64,000 bases of DNA from Ascoidea rubescens DSM 1968 (GCF_001661345.1 NW_017962928.1:1-64000), one strand, 5' to 3'. Counted from the first letter of the stretch, positions 44,182 through 54,636 are shown. Program-made: numbers and translations. Notes: generated by a model not told the origin, from the sequence alone.

Positions 44182-45360
44182 ATGAACAGCTTTATGACGC
44201 CGAAATACCTCTCGGCTAGTGCTCCTTTGATGAGCAGCAGCTTGAGCACCAGCGTTAAGTACGCTGCAGACGACAATCTCGAGGCAATAGAGATAATCAA
44301 GAACTTCGATTTGCTACCCTTGACAATGGACATTTTACAGGACTTGGATAACAACAAGATCAAAATCAACGATTTGAACAATCTTGCTAGCAAAATACGG
44401 TTAAGAATCCAGAGATATAGAGACTTGGTCAGAAACCTAGAAGGAATAACTGAGACTTCAACTGATCGAAAATTAGAGATTGATACCTTGAATAATCAAA
44501 TAAACCTGAAATATCAATTTTTAAATCATTTGAAGAATCAAATCAGTCAGATTTTTCAATTAGATCCGAATCAAATTGACAATATTTCTGATAATATTCC
44601 CAATAACAACAACATTAATACTAACAATCATCAAATCCCAATTCAAATTAACTTAGTTCTTCCTGATGGCTCACAATCAATAAATAATTTCTCTGATAAC
44701 GAATTAATTTCATCTCAGCAGAAATTAAATTCAGTTCATAATACCCCAATCACAACTCAAAACGATATCAAATCAGAATCTGATACTAAAATCGATAATA
44801 AATTTAAAACTGACCAACTATTTAATCAATTAAGCACTTCCCTATCCAACATTGACCCTTCAGTCTTTCATTCTCTAAATAAAAAAAATGATAAAAATGA
44901 TAAAAAATTTATTTCAATCAATTCAGATAATGCCATAAATAATATGAACATGAATAACATAAACAATATGAATAATATGACCAATATGACTAATATGAAT
45001 GGTATGAATAATATCAACAATAATAACCAAAATCAAAATCAAAATCTTATCAGTAAATACTCCTCAAATGATCTTCTTCAATTGCAACCCTTTTCTAATA
45101 TCAATGATGATTATACTTCAAAAACTGCTTCAGTCTCTAGTTCAATTCCAAATAACAATAACATTCAAAATAATAACCAAAATAATAACATTAACGCCAT
45201 TAACAATAATGATTACAATTTGCCAAATGATTTGAATTTTGATTTATTAGGTAATAGCCAAGATATTAAAAATAATAATAATAACGAAGAAAATAACGAA
45301 AATTATGTTGACTTTGATGATATCATGAAAGATATCAACCTGGATTTCGAATTCTATTAA
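44182..45360 (+). CDS. MED9: Mediator subunit Med9-like protein
   Basis: 392-aa protein. The conserved part is short (about 35-110): FDLLPLTMDILQDL, INDLNNLASKIRLRIQRYRD and LVRNLEGI, followed by a helical Leu-zipper-like stretch to about 130. This matches the Med9 (Cse2) domain, a middle-module Mediator subunit needed for RNA polymerase II transcription. The remaining 260 residues are Asn/Met/Asp-rich, with an Asn-Met repeat near 250-275 and an acidic C-terminus (DFDDIMKDINLDFEFY) that may act as an activation-like segment. The open frame starts at a TTG at 44107 with a Lys/Arg/Ser repeat; the first ATG is 44182. CTG codons occur at 44506 and 45340. The Med9 call depends on one short domain. 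Confidence 0.65.
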   Translation: MNSFMTPKYLSASAPLMSSSLSTSVKYAADDNLEAIEIIKNFDLLPLTMDILQDLDNNKIKINDLNNLASKIRLRIQRYRDLVRNLEGITETSTDRKLEIDTLNNQINLKYQFLNHLKNQISQIFQLDPNQIDNISDNIPNNNNINTNNHQIPIQINLVLPDGSQSINNFSDNELISSQQKLNSVHNTPITTQNDIKSESDTKIDNKFKTDQLFNQLSTSLSNIDPSVFHSLNKKNDKNDKKFISINSDNAINNMNMNNINNMNNMTNMTNMNGMNNINNNNQNQNQNLISKYSSNDLLQLQPFSNINDDYTSKTASVSSSIPNNNNIQNNNQNNNINAINNNDYNLPNDLNFDLLGNSQDIKNNNNNEENNENYVDFDDIMKDINLDFEFY

Positions 45361-45632
45361 GAAAAAAAATAAACAAATAAACAAAAAAATAAACAAATCT
45401 TATAATTTCAGTTATAATTATTTTTACCAATATATTTATATATTTATATTTGTAGATTTATATAAATATCAACATAAACTCTTATTTCAAAAGGTAACCC
45501 AAATAAGGATAAGTATACGTATAAAAATTAAAATAAGTAAACTAAAAAAACAAGAAAAAAACACACACATAATAAAATAAATTCCAAATAAAACAAAAGT
45601 ATAAATAAAATATTAAACTCATTAAATAAATT

Positions 45633-46700
45633 TCAAAATGCATCCATTGTATAATCATGATTAATTCCAGGTGTAACGCTCGCGATAAATTTTAAGAAAA
45701 TAATCAAATATTGATCAACTCTTATAATCTCAGATTGATTATCATAAATATCCTTTCCTATACTTTCCCACTCTTCATCATCATCAATATCTGCACCAGT
45801 ATCATCACTGTCCATCAAACCCAATTTGGCCACTCGTTTAATAATATTTTTATCAGATTCTTTTTCTTTTTCTTCTTTTTCTTTTTCTTTTTCTAATTTT
45901 TGTTTCTCTCTCAATTGTTTGTTTTTAGCTGCTATTTCTGCTCTTGCCATTAAAACTTTCATAACAGTTGCATGTCTGCAAGGATGAATTGATACTGATG
46001 TCGTATCATTTAAAAATGGCGCCTTTTCAATTGTAGCAGTTTTGTCACGATAATCTCCAGATATGTCTTCAAACATTTGATCGGGATTTAATGGAATACC
46101 ATTTGAATCAAAACCAACAAGATACATTTTTGGGACTTTGTAAGATGTTGAATATCCTATATATAAATCATAGTTTCTTCTATCTTTATTTGAATAATTT
46201 GAATTATTGAAATTGTTATCATTATTATCATCATTTAAATCAATTTCTTCATCAAAATCCTCTATATCTTCGATATCCTCGATCTCATCAATTGAATTTT
46301 CGTTATCGGTGGTTTTATTTGTAGTTTTTGATTGATTATCGTGGCTATTATTATTATCATTCTTATTCTTTTGAAGTTTCGAAATATGTGTTGCAGTCCA
46401 GCCATCTTCCCCAATAATTTCTTCCTCATCTTCTTCATTATTATCCATCCCTAAATAAGTTGAAGCTCTTTGATAGGATGGAACATGTCTAGTAACCAAA
46501 AATTGCTTATCCTTTGGCAAAAAGTCCTTTCTTTTATTCGCAGAAGCAGGAGACCATTGCCAGGTTGGAAATTTAAATACCAAATAATCTCCAGCTTCAA
46601 CAAATTCCTCAGGGGTAATTTCACCAGTTTTCTTAAATGTTGATTTATGAGAAACTGGAGTTAGGTATTCTCGCCACGATGAGAGTGTTGATCTAAACAT
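45633..46700 (-). CDS. ATG3: autophagy E2-like enzyme Atg3
   Basis: 355-aa E2-like enzyme that conjugates Atg8 to phosphatidylethanolamine. It starts MFRSTLSSWREYLTPVSHKS, nearly identical to yeast Atg3, followed by GEITPEEFVEAGDYLVFKFP. An acidic, Asn-rich flexible loop occupies about 85-150. The catalytic cysteine is Cys241 in the HPCRHA motif, and the C-terminal segment is VTPGINHDYTMDAF. Length is close to the 310-aa S. cerevisiae protein plus a longer linker. No in-frame CTG found. It is divergent from TOM40, with a 1.15-kb spacer, and convergent with MED9. Confidence 0.97.
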   Translation of the reverse strand: MFRSTLSSWREYLTPVSHKSTFKKTGEITPEEFVEAGDYLVFKFPTWQWSPASANKRKDFLPKDKQFLVTRHVPSYQRASTYLGMDNNEEDEEEIIGEDGWTATHISKLQKNKNDNNNSHDNQSKTTNKTTDNENSIDEIEDIEDIEDFDEEIDLNDDNNDNNFNNSNYSNKDRRNYDLYIGYSTSYKVPKMYLVGFDSNGIPLNPDQMFEDISGDYRDKTATIEKAPFLNDTTSVSIHPCRHATVMKVLMARAEIAAKNKQLREKQKLEKEKEKEEKEKESDKNIIKRVAKLGLMDSDDTGADIDDDEEWESIGKDIYDNQSEIIRVDQYLIIFLKFIASVTPGINHDYTMDAF

Positions 46701-47849
46701 AGCTTGGATATAATAAAAATCAATAAGAATATAAAATATCTGATAGGTTATAAAGTATAAGTAGTATCTGAATAGTAAACAACTGTTTAGTGGAAAATCT
46801 AAAGAGTTGTCAGCAAGTGATTTTTAATCAAACATTACTTATCTTACTTATCAATTAATCATCGTTACACTAATCAGTGTTATATATTTATGGTTATCCC
46901 TGCGCCTTAAAATTACCAGAAACGGCAAAAGAGGCGGTTACAAATGTGGCAGGTAGTGTTTGCTGACATAAGTGATGACTCAAAACGCATTTGTCCAGAA
47001 TAGGCAACTTTAGAGGTATTTCTTTGGGATTCTTTACTGGAGACGACTGTGGAAAATGGTTTTTATTTTTACTGTTCAGCATAGTGTCAGCGCCAGCACA
47101 ACACCGGCTGCTCAGATACTGTTTTGATATGGTTCACATATGCAAAGCTCTCAATGCCTGAATCCGGTTCTAATCACAGCATACTGATAACCAGATTAAT
47201 AGCACTTCCCGATATAGGCTCTAAAATGTGCCTAGTTAGATGATACCACGCTTACATAACAGTTGTGATACTACATGTAAAACGTGATATTACATAATCA
47301 GCTCTTTTGAAAGAAATGAAAAAAATTTCACCTCTCAAATATATGAATATTTGAAGTAACCAATAACTAACTGAAGATAGAGGATCATTTATAGCCATAT
47401 TAGACATCCTATTTGTATTATTGTTTTTTTTTCGATCTATATATCTTTGTACATAATATAGCTTTTTAAAATAATGTATGTTATTTAATTGTTTTTGTGC
47501 ATTATTACCAACAAAATGTTAGATCTCTCCTCCTTTTTGTTATGGCAAATCCATCAAATCATTCACTTAAATCGAGGAATCTCACTAATTTTTATGGATT
47601 CTGCTTCCAAATTAAAAGAATTGGTTTGAATTCTGCTTTTTTTATTTTAAGGCTATTTTTTTCTAAAAATTAAATCGATTTTCACGATACTGATTTCTTT
47701 TGTTTACTTTTAAATCAAAAAAAAAAAGTTTAAAGAATTGTCTATCCCCAAACTGAGGAAAAAAATAAGATTAGGAGAATTCAAGAGAGATAAAAAATTG
47801 TTAATTCGAAATTGACTGTACTAACATTAATTTGATTCTTATCTATTAG
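46701..47849. other. divergent ATG3-TOM40 region with probable 5' UTR intron
   Basis: Promoters for both genes. A GC-richer patch at 46900-47260 is followed by AT-rich DNA. The TOM40-proximal 370 bp look like an intron (47476-47849). Confidence 0.6.
47476..47849 (+). other. probable 5' UTR intron of TOM40
   Basis: A perfect TACTAAC branch site (47819-47825) is followed by ATTAG, whose G is the base just before the TOM40 ATG at 47850. The best donor upstream is GTATGT at 47476-47481, giving a 374-bp intron. Branch site and acceptor are clear; the donor choice is inferred. Confidence 0.6.
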
Positions 47850-49004
47850 ATGTCTGCTCAACTACCATTAGGGGATATTTCTAAATTAGCTATTCCAACT
47901 CTCCCAGGAATGCAGCCACCCAAACCTCAACCTGGCTTTTGGTCTTCTAATCCTGTTTTTTCTTACTTAAATGATGTATATTCTTCAGTGTCTGAACATA
48001 GAAGGTCTTTGGGTTTAAACAATCCAGGAACTGTAGAAGACTTAAGCAGAGAAGTTTCAAGAGATGTTCTCTTAGGCCAATATTTTTTCACTGGTTTAAG
48101 AGCTGATTTGACCAAAAACTTTTCCACAAATCCTTATTTTCAAATTACTCACAGTTTGAGTATAGGCTCACAAATGATGCCTCCATATGCTTTCACTTCT
48201 CTTTATGCAACTGATGACTTAGTTGCCCAAGGTACTCTTGATAATAATTTTGCGCTCAACGGTAGAGTTCATTATGCTTGGTCAAAAAATAACATCTCAA
48301 AAATCAATTCTCATATCGCTAAGGGCCAACCAGCAATGGTTCAGCTTGAGCAAGATTACCAAGGACATGATTTCTCTTTCAATATAAAATCTTTAAATCC
48401 TTCTTTCTTAGACAATGGAGAGTTTTCTGGAGATGTCTATGCCTCTCTTTTGCAATCAATTTCTAAAAAACTATCTATTGGTATAGAAGCTGCATACTCC
48501 CGTCAAGCTCAATATCCTCCAGATGCAGCTATCTCTTATCTTGCAAGATACAATGCTGATAAATGGATTGCTTCAGCCCAAATTAAGGCTCAAGGCTCAG
48601 TTGTCGCCTCCTTTTATAGAAAAGTTGCTGAAAATGTTTCAGCAGGTATCGAAACTCAAATTCTGGCATCAATGAGGCCAATTACCGACCCAATGTTAGG
48701 TCAAACTATTGGTGTTGAACCAGTTATGGAAGGTGTCACTACTATCGGTGCTAAATATGAATTTAGACAATCTGTATTTAGAGGTCAAATAGATTCTGAT
48801 GGGAAAGTTTCTTGTTGTCTTGAAAAGAAAATATTACCAACAGTTAGTGTATTATTTTCTGGTGAATTAGATCATCTCAAAAGTACTTCAAGACTTGGTT
48901 TAGGTTTGCAATTTGAAACCGCTGGTTCTGAAGAAATGATTTTACGTCAACAAGGTTTAGATGCTAATGGTAATCCACTTACCTTAGAACAAGCTGCTAT
49001 GTAA
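47850..49004 (+). CDS. TOM40: mitochondrial import channel Tom40
   Basis: 384-aa beta-barrel of the outer mitochondrial membrane, the protein-conducting pore of the TOM complex. A short N-terminus rich in Pro (about 1-45) leads to NPGTVEDLSREVSRDVLLGQ and YFFTGLRADLTKNFSTNP, then FSIG-type strands, and the family block IGAKYEFRQSVFRGQIDSDGK and GLGLQFETAG near the C-terminus. Collinear with S. cerevisiae Tom40 (387 aa). One in-frame CTG (48663, residue 272) falls where the S. cerevisiae protein has Gln, a polar site. The ATG directly follows a likely intron acceptor. Confidence 0.97.
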   Translation: MSAQLPLGDISKLAIPTLPGMQPPKPQPGFWSSNPVFSYLNDVYSSVSEHRRSLGLNNPGTVEDLSREVSRDVLLGQYFFTGLRADLTKNFSTNPYFQITHSLSIGSQMMPPYAFTSLYATDDLVAQGTLDNNFALNGRVHYAWSKNNISKINSHIAKGQPAMVQLEQDYQGHDFSFNIKSLNPSFLDNGEFSGDVYASLLQSISKKLSIGIEAAYSRQAQYPPDAAISYLARYNADKWIASAQIKAQGSVVASFYRKVAENVSAGIETQILASMRPITDPMLGQTIGVEPVMEGVTTIGAKYEFRQSVFRGQIDSDGKVSCCLEKKILPTVSVLFSGELDHLKSTSRLGLGLQFETAGSEEMILRQQGLDANGNPLTLEQAAM

Positions 49005-49566
49005 ATTTTGTTCAGTTTAATGAGTTAAGCTATTTTAAAAATCTAAAAATCTAAAATAAAGGTCTAATTTTTTTAATGTTTTTTTTATTTAATTTTACTT
49101 TTTTTATTTTATCCTATCTTATCTTATCTTATCTTTTTTTCTTTTTTTGTTTATTTTTTGTATTTTTTACTTCTATTTTCTTTTTATTTTTTTTTTCTTA
49201 AGAAAACATCATTTTAATTACACATTTGTAAATAGTTAAGATTATATTTTATATCATACGTATAATTATCATGGGTTTAATTTTATTTTTCTGGAAGTTT
49301 CATTCGTAATTTTTAAATACGCCAGTCATGGTAGAATTGGATGAGATTAATGTTATTTTAATGTGATAGTTTCACACTTCAGTTGAATTAATGCCTGCAA
49401 AAGAAGATAAAATACATAAAATTATAGTTAGACGATATTATAAGGAAAGGTAAATGATTAATTGAAATTAAGAAAACACCGAAAAATGTAACCATGAGTG
49501 ACAAAGACAAAACGAGCAACAAAAATTATCTAGAAACAAAAAAAAACAATAATAATAATAAAGAAA
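49005..49566. other. convergent 3' region
   Basis: A 562-bp AT-rich spacer between TOM40 and the Inp1-like gene, with a (TATCT)n run near 49113-49135 and T-rich tracts. Probably both terminators; no gene. Confidence 0.55.
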
Positions 49567-52500
49567 TCACTTTCCAAGCACTGAATTAATTATTTTTCCA
49601 ACGAAACCTGTCGTTGGTTCATTTTTTTGGTTTGTGGGATACCTAGAGTTTGCTCCTCTATAATTATGTCGATAAGAATTAAAGCTGGCAAAACGTTGAC
49701 GATTTAAATTGTTGTAAATAAAGTTGGGTAACTCAGATACAATTGAGGACTTATCATCATCATCTTCAATTAAATGATGTTGATGGTAATTATTAAATGA
49801 AGCAATACTCCTCTTTGGTAATAATCTTTCATTTGCTGATCTTTTATTATAACTTTTATCTCGATCTTCAAAACCACCATTATATGTTTTATTTCCATTT
49901 GCAAGTTCCTCGGGAAGTCTCAAAGATGATAAATATTTGTTAATGGTGGTGTTTTTTTCATTATTATAAGACCAGTTAAAAATATTTAGCTTAGCGTTGA
50001 ATTCGGATTTTGACTGCTCTTTTGCAGGAGATGGCTCAGGAGGAACTTTTTTTCGTGGCTCCATAGTTGCTTTTGAAATATTTTCCGAAGGATCCATCCA
50101 ATTTGTATCAGGATCCATTTCTAATGACTTCTGAGAAAAAGCATCAAAAATGAGTTTTTCATCTTCACTATATATGGAACCTAATGTCTTTCCATATTTA
50201 TGGTCGGGCTTTTGATCCGTTTTATCTTCTGCTTTTTGAACAAACCTATCTTTATTGTCGATTTTGTATGGAGACTTTAGGCTTTCAATAGTTCTTTCAA
50301 TATTATATCTTCTCTTATATTTATTCAGAAACTCGGGAAAATTCTCGCAGTTTGACTCAAACATAGGTTCAGTAATGAAGCTTTTAATGCTATATGTTTG
50401 AGAAATTTTGTTTGAACCAAATCTATTTTTTTCATAATAATTAAATATATGACTGTCTTTCTTATTATTAGGTGCTTTCTTGTTATCAAACGCATTTTTC
50501 TCATATTTGTAGGTTAGAAAGTTTTCATATGAATTTTTATTAATAATTTTATTTATATCAAGTGCAAATTTGGGATTGGTATCACAAAGATTAATATATT
50601 CTTTTCCATTTTCTGAAGTTAAATTAACACTTGCTGACTCATTCACGATTTCATCTAAAATTGAATCCAACGAGCTATTTGAATGAGATTGAAAGACTGG
50701 CGATGGGCTCATTAGTTTATTATCTGTGGAGTGACTGTTTAATGTATTGATATCATTTTTCCTAACTATAGAATCTGGAATTATCAAAGAAGACAGTTTT
50801 TTTTTTATAAAAGAAATATTCAAAGGATGATTTTTAAACTTATCTTTATCATTACAACTGAGATCAGGGCCATTAAGCTTTATTGGACTCATTGATATTG
50901 AAGTTTTATGGTGTTCAACACCATTGGTCAAAAAATCCTGGTTTCCTAAATCAGAGAGTTTTCTCAATTTGCTTAATTGGTTTTCAGGTGTTTTAAAAAG
51001 AAATGCATCATCAGTTATCTGATCTATCTTTATTTGGGTCAAAGGTTGTTTTGTTTTGTTGATCTCATTTAATGCAAGAATTTCGTTTAATTTTTTATTT
51101 CTTTCATTTTCATTACCAATCATCATAGCATCAAAAAACCCAGAATAGTTTGGATCAAATAACTGGCTTATTTGAGATTTTCTGGGATTAGATAAAATAG
51201 TGCTATGTTTTTTTTCAGTATCATTAAGCGAATTATTTTCAATAGAATCGATTTGTAAAATAGAATCATTTTTTTGTGTTGCCAGATTTCTGTTATAATT
51301 ATTTAAATTTTCTTGAGTAGAAGGTCTTATTATGCGAGAATTTTTTGGCAAAAATAAATTGTTCAAAAATACATCCTGTAAGCAATTTCTATGCTGATAA
51401 TTGGAGTCTAAATTTTGGTTTTTAAAAATATTTTGAGCAAATTGGGATTCTTTTATTGATTCATCTTGGAAGATGGAGTCAATTGATCTTTCGTCTTTTA
51501 AATAGTCATCTAATGAATTGCTTTTTGTTGAGGGTTCATCAAATGAAGAATATGAGCCTTCATTTTTATTTTTTTTGATATTTTCTTCAAAAGTGGGAGA
51601 TGTTTTTTGGGGAGATTTTTCTATTATGCGGTCATTGTTATTAAGAACAGATTTGATTTTATTATTGTCAATAGAATTATTTTGTGTTTGTAGTGGATTT
51701 TCTTGTATTTTTTTAGGGTGAGAGTTAATAGTTATAGGATCAGTGTTTAAGTCTTTGAAATCCTTGAAATCTTTAAAGTCTTTGAAGTCTTTAAACTCTT
51801 TTGATTGTCCGTATTGTGATAATTGATCAGAGGCAAAAGATGTTGAAAATGATTTATCGGTAGATGAGATATCAGATTCTAAAGTAGAAATTGAGATGGA
51901 TAAATCAATGAATAAGCAATGATTTTTGAGTAATTGATCTAAATCATTGATATGATTGAAAATGGTATCAGAATTATGGATTGTATTTTTTGTATTTGAG
52001 TAATGTTTAAAAATTAATTTCAAGTATCTTTCGGGATTGGGTAGTATTAGAATATATGAATTTTCATTTAATTTTAAAACTTTCAAGTTTTTGGATAAAT
52101 GGTAGATGAAAAAAGAAATATCAATATCTTGATTAATCTTTTCATTTTCATTTTCGTTTTCGTTTTCGTTTTTATTCTGATCATTGTGGTTATTAGTATT
52201 TTCACATGAAAAATATATTTTATTATTCGAGTTTAATTTGTATATCAGGAAAATTCCATTAGATGATAAAAAATTAGAAGAGCTGGAGGAGTTGGAAGAA
52301 TTGTGCTGAGGCAGATTATGAGATGACACAGAATTATTATTGTTACTATAAAGTTTACTTTTGAGATTTTTGAGATTCTTTATTGTGCTTGAGGATTTGT
52401 TATTGTTGTTGGTAATGCTACTATTACTGCTTGTAGTATTAATAGCGTTTTTGTTGTTGTTGTTGTTATTGTTGCTGTTGTTAATTGATTTAATTTTTTT

Positions 52501-53172
52501 GTTTTTTTGTTTTGGAGAAAGAGAAGGATTAAAGCTAACGATTTTGACATTTGGATAGGAAAATAGAATAGATGTATTCTGGTTGTTATGGTCTTTGAGA
52601 TTTATATTATGTTGATTTAGATTTATGTTTTTAAATTTAAAAGATATATCAGGTAAAGTCATTGATTTTTTTGATAAAGATAAATTTGGAAAATCAAAGC
52701 TATTTTTTCTCGATACCATGTTATTATTAGGTGTGGGATTGTTATTATTGCTATTATTGCTATTGTTGTTATTGTTGTTATTTGATATTATACTATTTCT
52801 ACTTGAAGTGATACTATTTTTTCTAGAATTTGAAATTGGAAAAGAGTCCAAAGAAGGACTTGAGCTGTGATTTTTTAGTAGACTATTTTTTTGATTATCA
52901 TCAGCGATTTGCTCATTGTTCTTTAATTTGCTTTTAAAAAAGGACTTTGAGTTTTTAAGTGTGAATTTGTTAGTGGGTTTATTTTTATTGTTATCAATGT
53001 TATTTTGATCTTGAAGACCATTGTCATCTTTGATATTGTTTTTGTTATTTGCTTTGTTATTAAGGTCGTTGTCGCTCTCTGTAAGGTTGTTACTGTCATT
53101 TTTTATCAAGTCTTTGTTGGATAGCTTTATGGTGTCAGAGATGTTTGTTTCGTTTTCATTGATGGTGTCCAT
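49567..53172 (-). CDS. INP1: Inp1-like protein, large and low-complexity
   Basis: 1201-aa protein, most of it Asn/Ser/Lys-rich. One segment looks globular (about 295-430): SNGIFLIYKLNSNNKIYF, then LSKNLKVLKLNENSYILIL and PNPERYLKLIFKHY. This matches the conserved block of Inp1 ('LPKLKxLRLxxNxFILPLxNPERYWKIE'), the peroxisome retention factor that tethers peroxisomes to the mother-cell cortex. Repeats: KDF x5 at about 459-475, an ENEN run near 340-350 and many Asn tracts. The C-terminus is RFASFNSYRHNYRG and GFVGKIINSVLGK. It is much longer than S. cerevisiae Inp1 (about 420 aa), mainly through low-complexity insertions. The call rests on one motif block. Confidence 0.6.
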   Translation of the reverse strand: MDTINENETNISDTIKLSNKDLIKNDSNNLTESDNDLNNKANNKNNIKDDNGLQDQNNIDNNKNKPTNKFTLKNSKSFFKSKLKNNEQIADDNQKNSLLKNHSSSPSLDSFPISNSRKNSITSSRNSIISNNNNNNNSNNSNNNNPTPNNNMVSRKNSFDFPNLSLSKKSMTLPDISFKFKNINLNQHNINLKDHNNQNTSILFSYPNVKIVSFNPSLSPKQKNKKIKSINNSNNNNNNNKNAINTTSSNSSITNNNNKSSSTIKNLKNLKSKLYSNNNNSVSSHNLPQHNSSNSSSSSNFLSSNGIFLIYKLNSNNKIYFSCENTNNHNDQNKNENENENENEKINQDIDISFFIYHLSKNLKVLKLNENSYILILPNPERYLKLIFKHYSNTKNTIHNSDTIFNHINDLDQLLKNHCLFIDLSISISTLESDISSTDKSFSTSFASDQLSQYGQSKEFKDFKDFKDFKDFKDLNTDPITINSHPKKIQENPLQTQNNSIDNNKIKSVLNNNDRIIEKSPQKTSPTFEENIKKNKNEGSYSSFDEPSTKSNSLDDYLKDERSIDSIFQDESIKESQFAQNIFKNQNLDSNYQHRNCLQDVFLNNLFLPKNSRIIRPSTQENLNNYNRNLATQKNDSILQIDSIENNSLNDTEKKHSTILSNPRKSQISQLFDPNYSGFFDAMMIGNENERNKKLNEILALNEINKTKQPLTQIKIDQITDDAFLFKTPENQLSKLRKLSDLGNQDFLTNGVEHHKTSISMSPIKLNGPDLSCNDKDKFKNHPLNISFIKKKLSSLIIPDSIVRKNDINTLNSHSTDNKLMSPSPVFQSHSNSSLDSILDEIVNESASVNLTSENGKEYINLCDTNPKFALDINKIINKNSYENFLTYKYEKNAFDNKKAPNNKKDSHIFNYYEKNRFGSNKISQTYSIKSFITEPMFESNCENFPEFLNKYKRRYNIERTIESLKSPYKIDNKDRFVQKAEDKTDQKPDHKYGKTLGSIYSEDEKLIFDAFSQKSLEMDPDTNWMDPSENISKATMEPRKKVPPEPSPAKEQSKSEFNAKLNIFNWSYNNEKNTTINKYLSSLRLPEELANGNKTYNGGFEDRDKSYNKRSANERLLPKRSIASFNNYHQHHLIEDDDDKSSIVSELPNFIYNNLNRQRFASFNSYRHNYRGANSRYPTNQKNEPTTGFVGKIINSVLGK

Positions 53173-53814
53173 TTCCAGATGATAGAAAATATGGTGTAAA
53201 TATGGAGTGAATATGGGTTGTAATAAAGTGGGTTGATTGGGTTTATTATAAAATACAGGTTATCCAGGTTGTGAACAAATGGACAAATTGAAAAGCTAAA
53301 AATAAAATCAAAACTAAAATGGAATATTGAGACTATTGTTATTGTTATTGTGTTTCTGAAACCAAAATACGAAATGTAAGAATGAGCATAAAACGATGGA
53401 TATATTTACTTTGAGAGCTGCAGTTACAATAAGGTGGTAGGCATATCCAGAAATGCAGCAGAAACAGACAATAGGCATGGAATCACTCAGCAGTCAGCAG
53501 ACATATAGGAGAATGCGATTGGAGCAGAACAAAAAGCAGAACAGACGAAGAAAGAAGATGCTATCTCTTGGGTGAAACTGCCTGAATTCTCGTTCACTTC
53601 TTCATCATTTCTTGCTCATTTTCTGTTCATTTTCCCTTCAAATCTCCAATTCTCGCTCCAAAGCTGCACATCCAACATCTACCACTGCGCTGGTACGTTT
53701 GGCGCAACTTAAGCACGTGCGCAGTATGACACGTGCAGTCATCCGCTATTGTGCGCAACTTTCCTGCGCAACTTTTTTTGCCCACGCAATTTATCTTAGC
53801 TTAGTGCCACTGAA
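53173..53814. promoter_or_regulatory. divergent INP1-ADD66 promoter
   Basis: A 642-bp spacer. The ADD66-proximal 120 bp hold three exact GCGCAACTT copies (53702, 53753, 53766) and two CACGTG E-boxes (53714, 53730). Confidence 0.6.
53702..53774. promoter_or_regulatory. repeated GCGCAACTT motif and paired E-boxes
   Basis: GCGCAACTT at 53702-53710, 53753-53761 and 53766-53774, and CACGTG at 53714-53719 and 53730-53735, all 40-115 bp upstream of the ADD66 ATG. ATGAC and GTCAT flank the second E-box as an inverted repeat. Likely activator sites. Confidence 0.5.
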
Positions 53815-54636
53815 ATGCTTCCACTCTTCACTACAATGCTTCTTCTCAATCTGTTCTCTCCAGAGCTGGCCCAGCTGCTCCATGGCTCCAAGCTTGTTCT
53901 CCCTGCTGTGTCCTTTGCCAACGTTCCTCAATTGGCTGTTGACTTATTGCTCCACAACCTCAACTTCAAGCTTGTTGCTCGACTCAGCAACGACTACCTA
54001 TACCCCTTCGTTTCTCCTATCGACACCTCGCTACTAGTCGATTCCAGCAATTACAACAACGAGCTCGTTTCGACCTCTCTTGAAGTATTCTACTCTGCTG
54101 ACTACAACTTGACAACAATCCAACAAAGAGCCCCCGTATTGCCTGGTTTTACCTCGTTGTTCATCAGTGATGTCCTAATCAACAGCCTTTTCAAGAAGTT
54201 TTCGTTCAGCGAAATCATCGTGCTAACCTCAAATGACATGGGCATCAATTTCAATAACAATAATATCTTCACTTTTCACGAAAACTTGAATTCAATTGAT
54301 TCAAACTCACTGAAATTCATTAAGACTCTTAAAGACCAGTTATTCTTAATCAAAGATCAAAATATTAATTTAAAAATTATTGAAATGTTTGTTTATGAAG
54401 GCGATAATTTTGATGATGCTCAAATTCTATTCAAAACTCTAATTAAAAAATATCTATTCAAGGATATCAACTACCAATCAATTCTATCCAATAACAACAA
54501 AATTCTTGAGAAGGTTCCCAAAAATCAAAGACAACAACATTTAACTGCTACTGGCTTGATCAAACCAATTTCTTGGTCAGGCGCATATGGAGACAAGCCA
54601 GTTCCTAACTCAATAGAGGAAGGTATTTTTGGTTAA
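53815..54636 (+). CDS. ADD66: proteasome assembly chaperone Add66 (PAC2/Pba2)
   Basis: 273-aa chaperone that with Pba1 helps assemble the 20S proteasome alpha ring. The N-terminal block KLVLPAVSFANVPQLAVDLL matches the 'LxxPAVSVGNVxQLAxDLL' start of PAC2 proteins. Then come ARLSNDYLYPFVSP and RAPVLPGF (the RAPxxxG segment), and the C-terminus ends ISWSGAYG and SIEEGIFG, as in the family. The first 22 codons contain three CTG codons (N-CTG-F, E-CTG-A, Q-CTG-L), a strong contrast with the other conserved genes here. The next ATG (codon 8) is a possible alternative start. The promoter carries repeated motifs (see 53702-53774). Confidence 0.85.
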   Translation: MLPLFTTMLLLNLFSPELAQLLHGSKLVLPAVSFANVPQLAVDLLLHNLNFKLVARLSNDYLYPFVSPIDTSLLVDSSNYNNELVSTSLEVFYSADYNLTTIQQRAPVLPGFTSLFISDVLINSLFKKFSFSEIIVLTSNDMGINFNNNNIFTFHENLNSIDSNSLKFIKTLKDQLFLIKDQNINLKIIEMFVYEGDNFDDAQILFKTLIKKYLFKDINYQSILSNNNKILEKVPKNQRQQHLTATGLIKPISWSGAYGDKPVPNSIEEGIFG

